Assembly (NCBI GenBank): GCA_007123465.1
Contig: SKLB01000007.1
Coordinates: 1-19,956, forward strand
Origin: Spirochaetales bacterium
Lineage (GTDB): Bacteria; Spirochaetota; Spirochaetia; DSM-27196; PWMO01
Direction: 5' to 3'
DNA: 19,956 nucleotides
Shown here: positions 9,012 to 15,356 of the stretch, piece after piece
Numbering within the stretch: position 1 is the first letter of the stretch
How the letters are laid out: every line of letters begins with the position of its first letter
The notes under the pieces: model-generated
What the model was told of the DNA's origin: nothing
Seen by the model: the letters and a program-made list of their open reading frames with translations, nothing else
Database searches by the model: none
Made by a program: the position numbers and the translations under genes

Positions 9012-9017
9012 ATTATA
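9012..9017 (-). promoter_or_regulatory. Perfect sigma-70 -10 box (TATAAT) before gltB
   Basis: A consensus TATAAT lies just downstream of the sigma-54 element. At 17-bp spacing the -35 would be GTTTTG, a poor match, so basal sigma-70 transcription would be weak or activator-dependent. Initiation near 9005 would leave a leader of about 30 nt with an intact ribosome site. Confidence 0.4.
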
Positions 9018-9019
9018 GG

Positions 9020-9037
9020 AAGCAATCCCCGTGCCAA
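9020..9037 (-). promoter_or_regulatory. Sigma-54 (RpoN) promoter of gltBD
   Basis: The minus strand reads TTGGCACGGGGATTGCTT, which matches the sigma-54 -24/-12 consensus TGGCAC-N5-TTGC at every conserved position, including the correct 10-bp GG-to-GC spacing. The start would fall near 9010, giving a leader of about 35 nt before the gltB ATG. Known biology: sigma-54 with NtrC-type activators controls nitrogen-assimilation genes, which fits glutamate synthase. I could not identify a convincing activator-binding pair upstream. Confidence 0.8.
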
Positions 9038-9107
9038 AACCGTGACTTCCGATTAATTGTGTCTTGGGCAAGCAGTTATGCGCCACTTCTTCGGACGCAC
9101 GGCCGAC

Positions 9108-9158
9108 AAAAACTACATCGTGGTAGGTATTTCGCGGATAAACCATACCGCAATGTAG
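9108..9158 (-). terminator. Terminator-like hairpin after argS
   Basis: On the minus strand CTACATTGCGGTA (9158-9146) pairs with TACCACGATGTAG (9125-9113). That is 13 bp with 11 Watson-Crick pairs, one G-U pair and one mismatch, across a 20-nt loop, and five T residues follow (9112-9108). It lies 13 nt past the argS stop and about 70 bp upstream of the gltB promoter. It could insulate gltBD from argS transcription. The long loop is unusual for an intrinsic terminator, so an operator or activator site for gltBD is an alternative. Confidence 0.55.
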
Positions 9159-9171
9159 CTTTACAGCTGGA

Positions 9172-10938
9172 CTACATGACTTCCAGAAACGGAATACCCA
9201 CCAGTCTGCAACCGTTTCGCAGCGTCTGCGCTACCGCACGTGTCAACGCCAGCCGTGCGGCGCGTGTCGGCAGCTCTTTCTCTACCGCAATCGGATGATC
9301 GTGATAGTAGCGTGAAAACGTCTTGGCAACCTCGTAGAGATACCCGGTTACGATCGAAGGACTATGCTGCCTGCCGGCCAGGCCGACTATCTCGGGAAAC
9401 TCAGCCAGCCGCTTGATCAGTTCCCATTCTTCGGCTGTGCTGAGCAACCCGGCGTCAATCGGCTCATCTGACAGCGCCTGCTCCTGCGCATCCACCGACG
9501 CTTTGCGCAGCATGCTCGAAATGCGCGCTCCACTGTACTGCAGATAGGGTCCGGTATTGCCGTTGAAGGAGATTGACTCTTTGGGATCGAACACCATGTC
9601 CTTGCCGGGTGTAACCTGCAGCAGGTAATAGTGCAGCGCACCAAGCGCTACGTCGGCGCCGGTTGCCTGGACATCACCGACTTCCTCTTCGCGCCCCTTG
9701 CTGCGAATCTCCTGCACCGCCATCTCCTCCAGCCGTGCGATCAGGTCATCGGCATCTACTACCGTGCCCTCGCGAGACTTCATCTTGCCCTCGGGAAGAT
9801 TGACCATGCCGTACGCCAGATGAAAAAGCGAATCGGCCCACGGCATCCCAAGCTGCTTGAGCACGTGGAACAGGACGGTGAAGTGGTAACGCTGCTCGGA
9901 GGCAACAACGTAGATCAGCCGGTCAAACGGCCAGTCGTGGTGCCGTGCGATAGCGGTACCGATATCCTGAGTGAGGTAGAGCGACGTACCATCCCCTCGC
10001 AGTAAAACCTTCTTATCCAGACCAATCGGTTCAAGATCGATCCAGATAGAGCCGTCCTGGTGGCGAGAGAACACCCCCTGCTCGAGCCCACGCAGCACTT
10101 CATCGCGCCCGGCGCGGTAGGTCTGGCTCTCGTAGTAGACTTCATCAAACGAGACCCCGGTGCGCCGGTAAGTCTCCCAGATTCCCTCGACCGCCCAGCC
10201 ATTCATGAGCTTCCACAGCTCGAGAACGTCCGGATCGCCGTTCTCCCACTGTTGCAGCATTGTGCGCGCCTGTGCCTCGGCGTCAGGATCCTCTTTGGCC
10301 CACTGATTGAAACACACGTAGTACTTGCCCACAAAGTGATCGGACTTGATGCCCTCTGATTCAGGGGTGGCGTCATTGCCAAATCTACGGTACGCGAGCA
10401 TCGACTTGCAGATGTGAACGCCGCGGTCGTTGATGAGATTGACCTTTCTGACCTCGGCGCCGTTAGCCTGCAGAATTCGTGCTACGCTCTCTCCAAGGAT
10501 ATCATTGCGCAGATGCCCCAGGTGCAGCGGCTTATTGGTGTTGGGACACGAGAACTCGATCATCACCCGCGTGCCCGACAGCTCCTCTGTACAACCGTAG
10601 CGCTCTTTTTCCTGTAGCACCCGTTCAATTATCCCGCGTCCCAGCGCAGCGCGATCGAGGTGCACATTTATGTAGGCACCTGCCTGCTCGAGAGTACAGC
10701 CGGGCAGCGCCTGGTCTATCCGCGGCAGCAACGCCGCAGCAATGGCCGCGGGCGCCTGGCGCAGAACTCTGGCAAATGGAAATAGCGGCACCGCCAGATC
10801 CCCCATCTCCGGACGTGGGGGAATCTCCAGCTGCACGGATGCCGCGTCGATTGCCTGTGAATCAACGCCGGCGTCGGCGGCAAGTGCACGCAACTGTTCG
10901 GCGATTATCTGTTTCAACTCTTGGCGGATGTTATTCAT
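9172..10938 (-). CDS. argS: Arginyl-tRNA synthetase
   Basis: ArgS charges tRNA-Arg. The 588-residue product has the N-terminal Add1-type domain, then the class I signature in CPNTNKPLHLGHLRND, with HLGH at 139-142 (the HIGH motif). The KMSKS-equivalent KMKSREG starts at residue 385, and the C-terminal anticodon-binding domain ends GIPFLEVM. The ATG at 10938 overlaps the pgeF stop by 8 bp (ATGAATAA) and has GGAGAAG about 9 nt upstream. It is the last gene of the operon starting with the unknown protein at 13424 and is followed by a hairpin with a T-run. Confidence 0.97.
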   Translation of the reverse strand: MNNIRQELKQIIAEQLRALAADAGVDSQAIDAASVQLEIPPRPEMGDLAVPLFPFARVLRQAPAAIAAALLPRIDQALPGCTLEQAGAYINVHLDRAALGRGIIERVLQEKERYGCTEELSGTRVMIEFSCPNTNKPLHLGHLRNDILGESVARILQANGAEVRKVNLINDRGVHICKSMLAYRRFGNDATPESEGIKSDHFVGKYYVCFNQWAKEDPDAEAQARTMLQQWENGDPDVLELWKLMNGWAVEGIWETYRRTGVSFDEVYYESQTYRAGRDEVLRGLEQGVFSRHQDGSIWIDLEPIGLDKKVLLRGDGTSLYLTQDIGTAIARHHDWPFDRLIYVVASEQRYHFTVLFHVLKQLGMPWADSLFHLAYGMVNLPEGKMKSREGTVVDADDLIARLEEMAVQEIRSKGREEEVGDVQATGADVALGALHYYLLQVTPGKDMVFDPKESISFNGNTGPYLQYSGARISSMLRKASVDAQEQALSDEPIDAGLLSTAEEWELIKRLAEFPEIVGLAGRQHSPSIVTGYLYEVAKTFSRYYHDHPIAVEKELPTRAARLALTRAVAQTLRNGCRLVGIPFLEVM

Positions 10939-11674
10939 AGCTGTTGTCTTCTCCTACCGCAATCGCCAGCATTCTGACAAAACTGCCCGCCCCCTGGCGG
11001 CGATATGATCCCAGATCACGGCTGCAGACCGTGCAATCGTTGACCTCGGTGATGCGCCGGACACCGCGCCTGCAGAGGATAGCACGGTTGGCAGCGCGCA
11101 AATCGAGGTACGCAGCGCCGGCGGCATCGCTGCGTACCGTGTTGTCTCCCCAGCGCTCGCCAAACTCCAGCGCACGCGCGCGGTCCACACGGTAGCAGCA
11201 CGCACCGATGCACGGTCCAAGAACAACCTCCAGATCGGTGGGCACGCTGCCCCACTCTGCGTGCAGCAGATCCAGGGCAACTGCGACTATTCCGGTGCCT
11301 TTCCATCCCGAGTGCAGCGCTGCACGCACACCGCTGCGCCGATCCCATACAAAGATCGGCATGCAATCCGCCACGGTTAGCGCCAGTGACACGTCTGCAT
11401 CGGCGCACACTATCCCATCGGCTTCACAATGGTAATCAAGAACTGTCTGCGGATTCACAATCACAACCCGGCGTGAATGCGTCTGATGGCGCAGCGCTGT
11501 TCTCTGCGGCGCCACACCCTGGCGCCGTAACCACGCATCACGCCGCGGGTTAGGTCCACCCGACGGCCCCATATCGCCAGCGGACAGCAGGCTCAGCCGC
11601 AGATCGAGCGGCGCCGGTAACCGCGCCGTATCGGCCGTAGTGGTTGAGCGCTCCAGCTGTACTTCGGTTATCAC
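10931..11674 (-). CDS. pgeF: PgeF/YfiH (LACC1) family copper/zinc-binding protein
   Basis: The family was first called polyphenol oxidase or laccase-like. Later work reports purine-nucleoside phosphorylase/deaminase activity and, for bacterial YfiH/PgeF, peptidoglycan editing. The 247-residue product carries the metal-site residues His66 (RHQTHSRRV), Cys104 (TVADCMPIF) and His121 (ALHSGWKGTG), then GPCIGACCYRV and the C-terminal CTVCSRDLGSYRRQG, all family hallmarks. The start is GTG at 11674, inferred from the usual distance to the first His; no Shine-Dalgarno is seen (the upstream stretch reads CCCTCC), so coupling to the preceding gene 34 nt away is likely. Which activity applies in this organism cannot be read from sequence. 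Confidence 0.88.
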   Translation of the reverse strand: MITEVQLERSTTTADTARLPAPLDLRLSLLSAGDMGPSGGPNPRRDAWLRRQGVAPQRTALRHQTHSRRVVIVNPQTVLDYHCEADGIVCADADVSLALTVADCMPIFVWDRRSGVRAALHSGWKGTGIVAVALDLLHAEWGSVPTDLEVVLGPCIGACCYRVDRARALEFGERWGDNTVRSDAAGAAYLDLRAANRAILCRRGVRRITEVNDCTVCSRDLGSYRRQGAGSFVRMLAIAVGEDNSYE

Positions 11675-11708
11675 GTGGAGGGAATCTTACTCAAAGCCGC
11701 GGCGGCGG

Positions 11709-13424
11709 TCAACTCGCTGTATTGCGAGCCCGCCGCGCGACGCTGTTTTCTATATCGTAGAGTTTGCCGATCCCCTCGCGACATACCGTTGCGCGCTGCA
11801 TGACCGTATCGAGTTGCTGCATAAGCGTCTGGTGCGATCTCCCGCCGATAGTACCCAGATTGGACAGCGTATCGTACCTTCCGCCGACCTCGCCGTAAAG
11901 GATACCGTGAATCACTTCGGCAAGTACCCGCAGATGATCGAGTGCATCGCTGACACAGCGCTCGGCAATCTGATCAACCTGTGCTGCAAGTTCTGCCAGG
12001 TTCTGCATCCTGACTTCACGCGGCGCTTGCTCTTCCTCGATAGCGACGCGCGTCCGTCCAATATCTCCGCTCACAGACAGCCGCGATTCCAGCGTATCGA
12101 CTGCCTGTTGCACTTCCAACAGCCCGTTGAACGCCGCTGTGTACTCATCCCGATTGGCCTGCTTGTAGAACTCCCCATCGATCAGCAGAGTCTTCAACGG
12201 CTGGTGCATCATGGTAGCAAACGGCCCCAGCATCACTGCCCGCACAACCCCCAGCGAAGCCGCGTGCTTTCCCTGCCCCGCGGAAGGCGACGGATATCTT
12301 TTGATCGGAACGGGCTCTACTCCGTCGGTATAGTCGCGAGCCTGCTCGAGAATACGCAGTTTCTGTTGCTGGAAGTGATAGTGCGTAAAGAGACGGTCCA
12401 CTCGATCGCGCCAGAAACGTTTGACCAGTGCAAACCAGTCCTCTCCGCCGCTGGCCGCCGCAACGCTGAAATTGATGTCGTGGTGCGCGTAGCGCACCAG
12501 GTCGTGCAACGGGAGCTCGTCCAGGATATCCCAGATAACACGCAGATTGTGGTTTCCCTTCTGCACCAGCGCAACCAGTTCTGCCTCGGCCGCCGCCCCG
12601 CCGCGCTCCAGATCGTCATCGCGCGAGAACAGCGCTACCGCTTGCAGCACCTTCTGCGATGGGTTCTCGTAGAGCGCCTGCACCACCTGCAACAACCGCG
12701 TAAGCGGTTCTGCCAGCATGTGCAGTGGTGCTGAAACAGCGCCCTGGTCGTCCTGATCAAACGACTTCAAGATCTCTTCAAAGGCAAAGTGCGACATTCG
12801 ATCGAGAGCCTCCAGAAAACGCGCGCTGGCGTACAGCGCGTCCCGCTCGTGATACGGCATCAGTTCCAGTATCTGCAGCGCGTTGTTGTGCAGCTTCTTC
12901 TTGAGCTGGTACTCCTCGAGGTCGGGTTCATCTTCAGCCACACGCACAGGATTGGTCTCGGCAATCAGGCGCCGCTGTACGTCCGGCGCGTCGAGCCCGA
13001 GCAGAAACGCCAGAAACTGCGCCCGATCGCGATTCCAGCCGAGCTTCAGCGGTGCGACAAAAAAGCGTGCACTGTCGCGCAGCCGCTCGATCTGCTGCTG
13101 AAACGGCTCGAGAAGCTGATTTCGTCTCAAGTCTATGATTCCCGGGTTGGCAGACCTGATGGAGGCGCCCAGTTCCGCGAGCAGATCATCGGCAACCACT
13201 TCCAGTCGGCTGCGCCCGCTGATCAACGAACGCAGAAAGACCATCAGGCGGCGCCACAAGCCGTAACGCTCCAGAACCTGCTCGACATCCAGCGGCTCAA
13301 AATCGGGTTGCACTGCAGGCTCGCGCTCAATCGACGCGGCACCGCGCAGGCGCCGCAGCATCTCCTCGCGCTCTGAGGAGGAGAGGGTCCGTGTCAGTCG
13401 ATCAAGTACCGTGAAATCCGCCAT
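11709..13424 (-). CDS. Uncharacterised helical protein, probably spirochaete-restricted (DUF5312-like)
   Basis: This is a 571-residue protein with no catalytic motif that I recognise. It is rich in Leu, Arg, Glu and Gln, has no signal peptide or clear membrane segment, and looks almost wholly alpha-helical, so it is probably a cytosolic structural or scaffold protein. Length and character resemble the DUF5312 family of spirochaetes, but that is from memory and unverified. ATG at 13424 is chosen over an open-frame extension of 26 codons because AGAGGT precedes it and the extension runs through the promoter. It heads an operon with pgeF and argS and diverges from cimA. Noted segments include LERYGLWRRLMVFLRSLI near residue 50 and DEYTAAFNGLLEVQQAVDTL in the last third. 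Confidence 0.85.
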   Translation of the reverse strand: MADFTVLDRLTRTLSSSEREEMLRRLRGAASIEREPAVQPDFEPLDVEQVLERYGLWRRLMVFLRSLISGRSRLEVVADDLLAELGASIRSANPGIIDLRRNQLLEPFQQQIERLRDSARFFVAPLKLGWNRDRAQFLAFLLGLDAPDVQRRLIAETNPVRVAEDEPDLEEYQLKKKLHNNALQILELMPYHERDALYASARFLEALDRMSHFAFEEILKSFDQDDQGAVSAPLHMLAEPLTRLLQVVQALYENPSQKVLQAVALFSRDDDLERGGAAAEAELVALVQKGNHNLRVIWDILDELPLHDLVRYAHHDINFSVAAASGGEDWFALVKRFWRDRVDRLFTHYHFQQQKLRILEQARDYTDGVEPVPIKRYPSPSAGQGKHAASLGVVRAVMLGPFATMMHQPLKTLLIDGEFYKQANRDEYTAAFNGLLEVQQAVDTLESRLSVSGDIGRTRVAIEEEQAPREVRMQNLAELAAQVDQIAERCVSDALDHLRVLAEVIHGILYGEVGGRYDTLSNLGTIGGRSHQTLMQQLDTVMQRATVCREGIGKLYDIENSVARRARNTAS

Positions 13425-13434
13425 CGATACCTCT

Positions 13435-13463
13435 ATAGTATGTGGCTTGTGCCTGCGGGTCAA
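13435..13463 (-). promoter_or_regulatory. Sigma-70 promoter of the unknown protein-pgeF-argS operon
   Basis: TTGACC (13463-13458), a 17-bp spacer and TACTAT (13440-13435) make a strong housekeeping promoter match. The start would be near 13428, only about four bases before the ATG at 13424. That would cut into or remove the AGAGGT ribosome site at 13434-13429. The operon may therefore give a nearly leaderless transcript, or initiate slightly upstream. Confidence 0.65.
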
Positions 13464-13482
13464 CAAAGCGGTTGCCAGGCCC

Positions 13483-13512
13483 TTGACAAACAGGCCGGGC
13501 AACTCCGATTAT
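13483..13512 (+). promoter_or_regulatory. Sigma-70 promoter of the cimA leader
   Basis: A perfect TTGACA (13483-13488) is followed at 18 bp by GATTAT (13507-13512, four of six matches). A TATAAC overlaps at 13510-13515 but at 21-bp spacing. Initiation is expected near 13518-13520, about 200 nt upstream of cimA, so the mRNA would carry the whole leader/attenuator. The promoter lies back-to-back with the divergent promoter at 13435-13463. Confidence 0.7.
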
Positions 13513-13519
13513 AACGTTG

Positions 13520-13621
13520 ATGAACAAATCCAAGGTCTCCGTACAACACGTGAACCTTCCCGCGGCAATTCTCGCCATGATTATTATTATCATCTCGAGG
13601 TGTGCACCGCAGGAAGCGTAA
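13520..13621 (+). CDS. cimA leader peptide (attenuator peptide, isoleucine-rich)
   Basis: A 33-codon ORF begins at ATG 13520 and ends with TAA at 13619-13621. Residues 20-25 read MIIIII: five consecutive Ile codons (ATT ATT ATT ATC ATC, 13580-13594). Val and Leu are frequent earlier (V6, V8, V11, L13, L18). The ending ISRCAPQEA is reminiscent in layout of the enterobacterial ilvG leader peptide, which has an Ile run followed by PPCGAA. The ORF ends 16 nt before an intrinsic terminator that precedes cimA. The ATG coincides with the predicted transcription start, so translation may be leaderless. A GTG at 13550 or ATG at 13577 are alternative starts, and all keep the Ile run. The proposed role is to let ribosomes sense charged tRNA-Ile. 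Confidence 0.8.
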   Translation: MNKSKVSVQHVNLPAAILAMIIIIISRCAPQEA

Positions 13622-13656
13622 CGGTTCGGAACCGAACAACGGCCGTCCTTCCTGCG
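13556..13656 (+). promoter_or_regulatory. Attenuator switching segments (1:2 and 2:3 pairings)
   Basis: Segment 1, CTTCCCGCGG (13556-13565), can pair with segment 2, CCGCAGGAAG (13607-13616), at 9 of 10 positions. The Ile codons lie in the loop. Segment 2 (13608-13616) is alternatively a perfect 9-bp complement of CTTCCTGCG (13648-13656), inside the terminator hairpin; an adjoining ACGG (13621-13624) can pair with CCGT (13643-13646). A ribosome stalled on the Ile codons would leave segment 2 free to form the antiterminator. One that reaches the stop codon would cover segment 2 and allow termination. Confidence 0.75.
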
Positions 13657-13676
13657 AGGGACGGCCGTTGTTTTTT
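13637..13676 (+). terminator. Intrinsic terminator of the cimA attenuator
   Basis: CAACGGCCGTCC (13637-13648) and GGACGGCCGTTG (13659-13670) are perfectly complementary over 12 bp. The stem can be extended inward by three pairs (one G-U) to leave a 4-nt CTGC loop, and six T residues follow (13671-13676). This is a very strong intrinsic terminator, located within the cimA leader and 41 nt before its start codon. It follows no other gene, so it can only act on the leader transcript. Confidence 0.93.
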
Positions 13677-13717
13677 GTGCGGTTGTCCCGACTGGAAGGC
13701 AAAAGAAGGAGAAAGAG

Positions 13718-15334
13718 ATGCGACAACTACACGTATACGACACTACCCTGCGCGACGGGATGCAGGGTATGGGTATCAGCTATACGCTGGATGACAAACT
13801 GAAGATCGCGCATACGCTGGACGAGCTCAAGATCGACTACATCGAAGGTGGCTTTCCGCTTTCAAATGAAAAAGAGGCTGCGTTCTTCGAACAATGCCGC
13901 AAGGAACGCTTCAACCACGCCAGAATTGTTGCGTTTGGTTCAACCCGTCGACCCGCAATCGACGCCTCCAGGGACGATAACATTCTGGCTATCCTCAACG
14001 CCGAGACGCCAACGGTCATTGTGGTAGGCAAGACCTGGAAGGCCCATGTCGAAAAGGTTCTCAAGACCGACGAAGAGGAGAACCTCCGTATGATCTACGA
14101 CTCGATAGCGTTTCTCAAGCGCGAAGGCCGCGAAGTCTTCTTCGACCTGGAACACTTCTTTGACGGCTATAAGGATGATTCGGCCTACGCGCTGCGCGTA
14201 CTGCAGGCCGCAAGCGAGGCCGGCGCAGATGCGGCGGTCCTGTGCGACACCAACGGCGGAACCCTTCCCGATGAAGTAACGCGAATTATGGGCCAACTGC
14301 CGGCCGACACGCTTGCTCCGCTCGGCGGCCACTTCCACAACGACTGCGGGACCGCGGTTGCCAACTCGCTGGCTGCAGTGGACGCCGGAGCGGTTCAGAT
14401 TCAGGGCACCGTCAATGGCTGGGGCGAGCGCTGCGGCAACGCCAATCTATGCGTCTTTATTCCCAACGTGGTGCTCAAGAAAGGCTACAAGCCGGCGGTT
14501 GCCGACAAGCTCGACAAACTTACCACGCTATCACGCTTTGTGGCCGAGAAAGCCAACATTATCCCCGACAAACGCCAACCCTACGTCGGCGAAGCTGCGT
14601 TCAGCCACAAAGCCGGTCAGCACGCCGATGTAGTTGCCAAGGCCGCCTACCTGATGGAGCATACCGACAGCAGCCTGGTTGGCAACGAGCGCCGTATTCT
14701 GCTCTCCGAGCTGGCAGGCAAGGCAACCATTGTAGAGAAGCTCAAGCGCTACGGCGAGTTTGCCAAGAACGATCCTGCGGTAAATGCACTTATCCACGAA
14801 CTCAAGGACCGCGAACGCAACGGTTACGAATACGAAGCCGCCGAAGCCTCCTTCGAGTTGCTGCTGCGCAAAGCCATCGGCCGTTACACGCCGCTGATTG
14901 CATTGAAGAACTACCACCTGGAATCCTACAAGGCCCTTGATGCCCCTTCCAAGACGGTCGGGCGCATCTTTCTACAGTCTAGCGATTATGATCTGATGGG
15001 TGCCGCGGTAGGCATCGGCCCGGTTGAAACGCTCGACCACGCGTTGCGCGACGCGCTGGAATCGCACTACCCGTTCCTGCGCCACATCAGCCTTACCGAC
15101 TATCGCGTGCGGGTACTCAATCCCGAACAGCACGCGGCGGCCAGGGTACGAGTATTCATCACTTCCAGTGACGGTAAGACGTCGTGGGATACCGTGGGCG
15201 TGCACGAGAATATCATCGAAGCGTCCTGGCAGGCGCTGGTTGACAGTCTGGAGTACTACTACAACGGCTACGTGCTCGAGGACGAAACCCACGTCCAGTC
15301 GGAACACGAGGCGGCTGCACCGGCAGGCAGCTGA
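13718..15334 (+). CDS. cimA: (R)-citramalate synthase
   Basis: CimA condenses pyruvate with acetyl-CoA to give citramalate, the first step of the threonine-independent isoleucine pathway. The 538-residue product belongs to the DRE-TIM (HMGL-like) barrel group. Seen: YDTTLRDGMQ at 7-16, with catalytic Arg12 and metal ligand Asp13; GGHFHNDCGTAVANS with metal-ligand His205 and His207; GTVNGWGERCGNANL; FSHKAGQHADVVAK; and VGNERRILLSELAGKA. The C-terminal LeuA-like regulatory domain ends with SWDTVGVHENIIEASWQAL. The LRDGMQ and GERCGNAN forms and the length fit the Leptospira/Geobacter-type citramalate synthases better than 2-isopropylmalate or homocitrate synthase. The start has GAAGGAG 6-7 nt upstream. 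The Ile-codon attenuator supports the isoleucine role. The stop is 10 bp from the convergent carB stop. Confidence 0.93.
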   Translation: MRQLHVYDTTLRDGMQGMGISYTLDDKLKIAHTLDELKIDYIEGGFPLSNEKEAAFFEQCRKERFNHARIVAFGSTRRPAIDASRDDNILAILNAETPTVIVVGKTWKAHVEKVLKTDEEENLRMIYDSIAFLKREGREVFFDLEHFFDGYKDDSAYALRVLQAASEAGADAAVLCDTNGGTLPDEVTRIMGQLPADTLAPLGGHFHNDCGTAVANSLAAVDAGAVQIQGTVNGWGERCGNANLCVFIPNVVLKKGYKPAVADKLDKLTTLSRFVAEKANIIPDKRQPYVGEAAFSHKAGQHADVVAKAAYLMEHTDSSLVGNERRILLSELAGKATIVEKLKRYGEFAKNDPAVNALIHELKDRERNGYEYEAAEASFELLLRKAIGRYTPLIALKNYHLESYKALDAPSKTVGRIFLQSSDYDLMGAAVGIGPVETLDHALRDALESHYPFLRHISLTDYRVRVLNPEQHAAARVRVFITSSDGKTSWDTVGVHENIIEASWQALVDSLEYYYNGYVLEDETHVQSEHEAAAPAGS

Positions 15335-15356
15335 CCAGCTGAGGCTACCAGCTGCC
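15326..15356. repeat. Inverted repeat at the cimA/carB convergent junction
   Basis: GGCAGCTG (15326-15333) and CAGCTGCC (15349-15356) form a perfect 8-bp inverted repeat around both stop codons; a third CAGCTG lies in the loop. Being symmetric, the hairpin could slow polymerase from either side, but neither strand has a T-run. It is the only candidate for ending these converging transcripts. Confidence 0.35.

Noticed and set aside
8976..9146. 57-codon N-terminal extension of gltB
   Set aside because: It runs through the sigma-54 promoter and lacks a ribosome site, whereas ATG 8975 has GGGAGG and leaves Cys22 after a typical short propeptide.
11640..12734. Plus-strand open frame opposite the unknown protein (364 codons)
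   Set aside because: It overlaps two minus-strand genes and has no recognisable motif. The minus frame has a promoter, a ribosome site and operon context.
13425..13502. 26-codon extension of the unknown protein
   Set aside because: It covers the -35/-10 pair; ATG 13424 has its own ribosome site.
13519..13717. T-box or metabolite riboswitch in the cimA leader
   Set aside because: No T-box sequence or specifier-loop layout is apparent; the Ile-codon ORF and three-way pairing account for the structure.
13402..13743. Minus-strand frames across the cimA leader
   Set aside because: They span the promoters and the attenuator hairpin and overlap the cimA start; the poly-Ile plus frame with switching RNA structures explains the region better.
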